A stretch of 64,000 bases of DNA from LMUY01 sp965198565 (GTDB lineage: Bacteria; Pseudomonadota; Alphaproteobacteria; Acetobacterales; Acetobacteraceae): positions 2,666,001 to 2,730,000 of the forward strand of contig OZ240665.1 in the NCBI GenBank assembly GCA_965198565.1, written 5' to 3'. Below the pieces are notes generated by a model. It searched no databases, was not told the DNA's origin, and saw nothing but the letters and a program-made list of their open reading frames with translations. This document shows, in pieces, positions 60,228 through 64,000 of the stretch. Within the stretch, counting starts at the first letter, position 1; every line of letters starts with the position of its first letter. The position numbers and the translations under genes were made by a program.

Positions 60228-60716
60228 TCACAAACGCCGACAGCCCTGCTGCGGGAGGGCATCCAGCAGGGTTCGCGCCGATTTCTGTAGTACGGGATGC
60301 CACCAATCGGGCGCCACGTCCAGCAGGGGGCGGAGGACGAACTCGCGCTGGTGCATGCGTGGATGCGGGATCACCGGGTCGGGCGCGGCGCGGATGAGGT
60401 CGCCCATGGCCACGATGTCCAGGTCGAGGGTGCGGGCGGCGTTGGCGCCGGACCGGACCCGGCCATGGGCGTGCTCGATCGCCTGCAGCGCGGCCAGCAG
60501 CGCCGCCGGGTCGGCCGCGCCCTCGAGCCGCGCCACGCCGTTCACGTAGGAAGGCTGACCGGACGGGGGCATGGGCGCGGTCTCATACCAGGGGGAGAGT
60601 GCGGCGACGCGCAGGCCGGGCAGGCTCTGCAGGGCGGCGGCGGCCCGAAGGCAGGTTTGCAGCGGCGAGGCGCCATCCGCGGCGGGGAGGTTCGCGCCCA
60701 GAGCGATCAGCACCAT
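60228..60716 (-). CDS. folK: HPPK, 2-amino-4-hydroxy-6-hydroxymethyldihydropteridine diphosphokinase
   Basis: A 162-residue folate-synthesis enzyme that transfers pyrophosphate from ATP to the pterin. Motifs: LIALGANLP, SPWYETAPMPP, YVNGVARLE, RTLDLDIVAMGD and PHPRMHQREFVLRPL. It lies upstream of rpoZ on the same strand with a 75-base gap, an arrangement found in related bacteria. Confidence 0.95.
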   Translation of the reverse strand: MVLIALGANLPAADGASPLQTCLRAAAALQSLPGLRVAALSPWYETAPMPPSGQPSYVNGVARLEGAADPAALLAALQAIEHAHGRVRSGANAARTLDLDIVAMGDLIRAAPDPVIPHPRMHQREFVLRPLLDVAPDWWHPVLQKSARTLLDALPQQGCRRL

Positions 60717-60818
60717 CGGTGATTTGCACCTTTCTGCAATGCGATTGCCCCTCTATGGTCGATCCTCCAAGGCCGGTGAAATACGGCGATTTTCGGGCTG
60801 AAAAAAGGATTAAGGTTC

Positions 60819-61415
60819 GTGCTGTTCTTGCCTACGGAGCGCACTGCGCTGTTCATTGACGGGGCGAACCTGTTCTCCGCGTCGCGAAATCTTGGCTTCG
60901 ACGTCGATTATCGCAATCTGCTCGAGTTTTTTCGCTCCAAGACGAACGTTCTGCGTGCGTATTACTATTCGGCCGTGCTCGACACGGAGGAGTATTCCCC
61001 GCTCAAGCCGCTCACCGACTGGCTGGCCTACAACGGCTACACGCTGGTGACCAAGCCCGCCCGCGAGTTCACCGATGCGGCCGGGCGCCGCCGGGTGAAG
61101 GGCAATATGGACGTGGAGTTGGCCATCGACATGCTGGAGTTGGCGCCGCGGCTGGACCATGCGGTGCTGTTCAGCGGCGATAGCGACTTCCGCCGCCTGG
61201 TGGAGGCGGTGCAGCGGCAGGGCGTGCGGGTGTCGGTGGTGTCGACGGTGCGCAGCAACCCGCCGATGATCGCCGACGAACTGCGGCGTCAGGCGGACCA
61301 GTTCCTCGAGCTGGCGGAGATTGGCAGCGGCTTCACCCGGCGGCAGATGGAGCCGCGCCGCACGTCGGCCCGCCCGGCTGCGGCCGACCCCTACGCCGAG
61401 CCCGAGGAGACCTGA
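60819..61415 (+). CDS. NYN-domain (LabA/DUF88-like) protein
   Basis: A 198-residue PIN-like NYN-fold protein, a predicted ribonuclease. Acidic site residues are in ALFIDGANLF, VKGNMDVELAIDML and VLFSGDSDFRRLVE. GTG 60819 follows an AGGA/AAGG stretch. The C-terminal 30 residues are a basic, low-complexity tail. The stop overlaps the uracil-DNA glycosylase start (TGATG). The gene pair order is frequent near rpoZ/folK in alphaproteobacteria. Confidence 0.9.
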   Translation: MLFLPTERTALFIDGANLFSASRNLGFDVDYRNLLEFFRSKTNVLRAYYYSAVLDTEEYSPLKPLTDWLAYNGYTLVTKPAREFTDAAGRRRVKGNMDVELAIDMLELAPRLDHAVLFSGDSDFRRLVEAVQRQGVRVSVVSTVRSNPPMIADELRRQADQFLELAEIGSGFTRRQMEPRRTSARPAAADPYAEPEET

Positions 61416-62092
61416 TGTCTGCGGTGTTGGCGGGCCCGGCGTTGGACCTTGGCCCGGTGCTGGCTGGGCCGCCGCCGGATTGCCCCCTCTGCCCCCGGCT
61501 GGTGGCCTACCGCGCGGCCAATCGGACCGCCAATCCCGAGTGGTTCAACGCGCCGGTGCCGAGCTGGGGCGGGTTGGACGCGCGGCTGCTGGTGGTGGGC
61601 ATGGCGCCTGGGGTGCGCGGCGCCAACCGCACCGGGCGGCCGTTCACCGGCGACCATGCCGGCATCCTGCTCTACACGACCTTGTTGCGGCTGGGCTTTG
61701 CCACCGGAGACTACCGGGCCGACCCGGCGGACGGATTGGTGCTGCGCGATTGCCGGGTGATCAACGCGGTGCGCTGCGTGCCGCCGGCGAATTTGCCGAC
61801 GCCGGCCGAGGTGCGGGCCTGCAACGGCTTTTTGGCCGCGGAGCTTGCTGCCATGCCGGGCGCCCGCGTGGTTCTGGCGCTCGGCACCTTGGCCCATGCC
61901 GCCGTGCTGCGGGCGTTGGGCCTAAAACTCTCCGCCTGCGTGTTCCGTCACGGCGCATTCCACGCGCTACCGGACGGCCGGGTGCTGGCCGACAGCTACC
62001 ATGTGTCCCGCTATAACACGAACACGGGGCGGCTGACGGAGGCGATGTTCGAGGCGGTGGTGGCCGAGGCGCGGCGAAGGGTTGGAGTTTAG
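61415..62092 (+). CDS. Family 5 uracil-DNA glycosylase (UDGb-like)
   Basis: A 225-residue DNA-repair glycosylase. CPLCPRLVAYR begins the iron-sulfur cysteine set. Motif GMAPGVRGANRTGRPFTGD, then NAVRCVPPANLPT (third and fourth cysteine region) and DSYHVSRYNTNTGRLT are those of family 5 enzymes, which remove uracil and some oxidised or deaminated bases. It converges on the cysteine-synthase-like gene, sharing 4 bases at the stops. Confidence 0.9.
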   Translation: MSAVLAGPALDLGPVLAGPPPDCPLCPRLVAYRAANRTANPEWFNAPVPSWGGLDARLLVVGMAPGVRGANRTGRPFTGDHAGILLYTTLLRLGFATGDYRADPADGLVLRDCRVINAVRCVPPANLPTPAEVRACNGFLAAELAAMPGARVVLALGTLAHAAVLRALGLKLSACVFRHGAFHALPDGRVLADSYHVSRYNTNTGRLTEAMFEAVVAEARRRVGV

Positions 62093-63078
62093 AGCCAGGC
62101 GGGCGCGGGCAGGCCGCGGTCGCGCAGGAAGGCCGGGTTGAACAGCTTGCTGGCGTAGCGGGCGCCGCCGTCGCACAGGATGGTCACGATCGTGTGGCCC
62201 GGACCCATCTCCCGCGCCACCCGGACGGCAGCCGCCACGTTGAGCCCGGCCGACCCGCCCACCGACAAGCCCTCATGCGCCAGCAGGTCGAACACCTGGC
62301 CGAGCGCGTCGGCGTCCGCAATGCGCACGGCGTCGTCGATCTGGACGCCCTCCAGGTTGCCGGTCACGCGGGATTGGCCGATGCCCTCGGTGATAGAGCT
62401 GCCTGAGACGGAGAGGTCACCGGTCTTGATCCAGCCGTAGAGGCCGCTGCCGTCCGGGTCGGCGAGCACGATGCGGATGGCCGGGTTCTTCGCCTTCAGC
62501 GCGAGCGAGACGCCGCCCAGGGTGCCGCCGGTGCCGCAGGCGCAGGTGAACGCGTCGACGCGGCCCTCGGTCTGCGCCCAGATTTCGGTGCCGGTCTCAT
62601 GGTGGCCTGCGCGATTTGCCAGGTTGTCGAACTGGTTGGCCCAGAAGCCGCCGGTCTCCTCCGCCAGGCGGCGCGCCACGTGCTGGTAGTTGCCCGGGTC
62701 GCGGTAGGGCTTGGCCGGGACCAGGCGCAGCACGGCGCCGATCATACGCAGGACGTCGATCTTCTCCGCGCTCTGCGTCTCGGGCACGACCACGATGCTG
62801 CGGTAGCCGCGCGCGTGCGCCACCAGGGTGAGGCCGATCCCGGTGTTGCCGGCGGTGCCCTCCACCACGGTGCCGCCGGGCTGGAGCAGGCCGCGCGCCT
62901 CGGCGTCGAGGATAATGGCGGCGGCGGCGCGATCCTTCACCGAGCCGCCGGGGTTCATGAACTCGGCCTTAGCGAGGATGGTGCAGCCGGTGGCCTCGGA
63001 GGCGCGGCGCAGGCGGATCAGCGGCGTGTGGCCGATCGCGCCCAACAGGCCGTCGGGCTGGTTTGTGCTTTGCGCCAT
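62089..63078 (-). CDS. cysK: Cysteine synthase A-type PLP enzyme
   Basis: A 329-residue fold type II PLP enzyme. The PLP lysine is K48 in NPGGSVKDRAA; EGTAGNTGIGL and CGTGGTLGGVS bind substrate and cofactor phosphate. O-acetylserine sulfhydrylase is the best match. The segment around 215-250 (GWIKTGDLSVSGSSITEGIGQ) is of the longer CysK-like group. ATG 63078 (MAQSTNQ). Divergent from the rhodanese gene 39 bases away. Confidence 0.88.
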   Translation of the reverse strand: MAQSTNQPDGLLGAIGHTPLIRLRRASEATGCTILAKAEFMNPGGSVKDRAAAAIILDAEARGLLQPGGTVVEGTAGNTGIGLTLVAHARGYRSIVVVPETQSAEKIDVLRMIGAVLRLVPAKPYRDPGNYQHVARRLAEETGGFWANQFDNLANRAGHHETGTEIWAQTEGRVDAFTCACGTGGTLGGVSLALKAKNPAIRIVLADPDGSGLYGWIKTGDLSVSGSSITEGIGQSRVTGNLEGVQIDDAVRIADADALGQVFDLLAHEGLSVGGSAGLNVAAAVRVAREMGPGHTIVTILCDGGARYASKLFNPAFLRDRGLPAPAWL

Positions 63079-63117
63079 GCTGAGGCACCCTTTGTCGCGG
63101 ATCAGGAGGGCTAGAAC

Positions 63118-63528
63118 ATGGTGGAAGACGTGGCGCCCAAACAGGTGTGGGAGGCGCTCAGCAGCGATCCGAACGCGTGCTTGGTGGACGTGCGCACCGA
63201 CGTGGAGTGGGCCCAGATCGGGGTGCCGGACCTGAGCGCGGCGGGCAAGCAGCCGGTGCTGCTGTCGTGGCAGGTGGCGCCGACGATGCAGGTCAACCCC
63301 AAGTTCCTCGACGAGATGGCGGCGGCCGGGATCACGCCCGAGCACGAGATCTACTTCCTGTGCCGAAGCGGGGTGCGCTCGAAGGCTGCGGCGGAACTGG
63401 CGCAGGCGGCCGGGTTTGCCCGCGCGTATAACATCGCCGACGGGTTCGAGGGGCCGCCTGGGCCTGGCGGGCTGCGCGGCACGGTGGCGGGGTGGCAGGC
63501 CGACCGGCTGCCTTGGACGCGGGGCTAG
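63118..63528 (+). CDS. Rhodanese-like domain protein
   Basis: A 136-residue single-domain sulfurtransferase. CLVDVRTDVEWAQIG precedes the active loop CRSGVRSKAAA (catalytic cysteine in FLCRSG). It lies divergent from the cysK-like gene, consistent with a role in sulfur handling (inference). Confidence 0.9.
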   Translation: MVEDVAPKQVWEALSSDPNACLVDVRTDVEWAQIGVPDLSAAGKQPVLLSWQVAPTMQVNPKFLDEMAAAGITPEHEIYFLCRSGVRSKAAAELAQAAGFARAYNIADGFEGPPGPGGLRGTVAGWQADRLPWTRG

Positions 63529-63578
63529 AAGTGAGCAGCCACCGTTAGCCCGTTTGGCCCGCCTGCACGATGCAACTA

Positions 63579-63601
63579 CTCCCTCTCCCTCTGGGAGAGA
63601 G
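63579..63601. repeat. REP-like palindrome, short copy 14
   Basis: CTCCCTCTCCCTCTGGGAGAGAG between the rhodanese and SDR genes, a partial member of the same family, without the CCTCACCCC flank. Confidence 0.6.
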
Positions 63602-63617
63602 CTTGTGGGCTGCGTCG

Positions 63618-64000
63618 TTAGCTCAGCACGATCCCGCCGCACACATTCAGCGTCTGCCCCGTCACGAAGGCGGACGCGTCCGAGGCGAGGAACACCGCCG
63701 GGCCGGCGACATCCTCCGGCTGGCCCAAGCGGGCGAGCGCGGTCTTGCTGATCCAGGCGTCGCGGATTTCGGGCACCTCGAGATTGGTGCGGCCCATGTC
63801 GGTCACGATGATGCCGGGGCAGAGGCAGTTGGCGGTGATGCCGAACGGCCCCACCTCCTGCGCCAATACCCGGGTGAACCCCATCACCGCCGCCTTCGAC
63901 GCCGAATAGTGCGCCTGCTCCGGCGCGCCGTGCTTGCCGCCGATCGAGGCAACGTTGACGATGCGGCCATAGCGGCGCTCGCGCATGTGCGGCAGCAACG
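63618..64000 (-). CDS. SDR-family oxidoreductase, C-terminal part (5' end outside window)
   Basis: The visible 127 residues carry IVNVASIGGKHG (catalytic serine region), YSASKAAVMGF (Y-x3-K), GITANCLCPGIIVTDM and the FLASDASAFVTGQTLNVCGG tail (split here), as in 3-oxoacyl-ACP reductase/2,3-butanediol-type SDRs. The Rossmann GxxxGxG start lies beyond the window edge. Substrate unknown. Confidence 0.9.
   Translation of the reverse strand, partial: LLPHMRERRYGRIVNVASIGGKHGAPEQAHYSASKAAVMGFTRVLAQEVGPFGITANCLCPGIIVTDMGRTNLEVPEIRDAWISKTALARLGQPEDVAGPAVFLASDASAFVTGQTLNVCGGIVLS

Noticed and set aside
591..63601. CRISPR array
   Set aside because: The repeated palindromes are dispersed singly or in facing pairs over the whole window, with no regular spacers and no cas genes.

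Overview
The window is 64 kb of GC-rich chromosome, most likely from an alphaproteobacterium of the Acetobacteraceae/Rhodospirillales type. That assignment is an inference from base composition, gene content (ihfB-lapA-trpF-tlyA order, rpoZ with an acidic tail, many amino-acid and sugar ABC systems) and the secB/tim44 neighbourhood; no rRNA gene is present to test it. I see no integrase, transposase, phage structural gene or CRISPR array. One tRNA (Ser-CGA) is present.

Layout. 1-2.2 kb: the end of an aldehyde dehydrogenase and two abutting RadC-type genes, one of which has lost its metal-binding residues. 2.3-7.6 kb: a tight cassette of FkbH-like phosphatase/acyl loader, VOC protein, acyl carrier protein, MBOAT acyltransferase and DltD/SGNH-like protein, which looks like a machine that loads a small acyl group on a carrier and exports it onto a surface glycan. 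7.7-8.4 kb: two small proteins. 8.6-17.4 kb: a catabolic block (two-subunit FAD/[2Fe-2S] oxidoreductase, DapA-like enzyme, DUF6282 hydrolase) with a polar amino-acid ABC transporter that has two binding proteins, interrupted by an unrelated secreted protein. 17.7-22.2 kb: RtcB ligase, tRNA-Ser, flavin monooxygenase with two ABC permeases. 22.4-28.3 kb: DUF2382 stress protein, SelO, and a LOV-domain hybrid histidine kinase. 28.4-31.2 kb: tlyA, trpF, lapA, ihfB and an orphan DPPY methyltransferase-like gene. 31.3-37.5 kb: a sugar ABC operon ending in an inositol-phosphatase-family gene. 37.6-54.1 kb: the housekeeping genes coaE, dnaQ, secB and tim44, split by accessory genes. These include an AT-richer nuclease/NTPase/S1 protein (39.0-41.7 kb) and a beta-helix protein with two AAA+ domains (49.2-52.8 kb). 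54.2-59.6 kb: an AaeA/DUF1656/FUSC efflux operon and an alkanesulfonate-type binding protein plus monooxygenase. 59.7-64 kb: rpoZ, folK, NYN protein, family 5 uracil-DNA glycosylase, cysK-like gene, rhodanese and the end of an SDR gene.

A family of short palindromes (core CTCTCCC...GGGAGAG, often with a CCTCACCCC flank) is scattered through intergenic gaps, frequently as inverted pairs. It creates false N-terminal extensions for several genes and supplies the last codons of one. The two best candidates for undescribed biology are the acyl-loading surface-modification cassette and the two large accessory proteins embedded in the dnaQ-secB-tim44 region.
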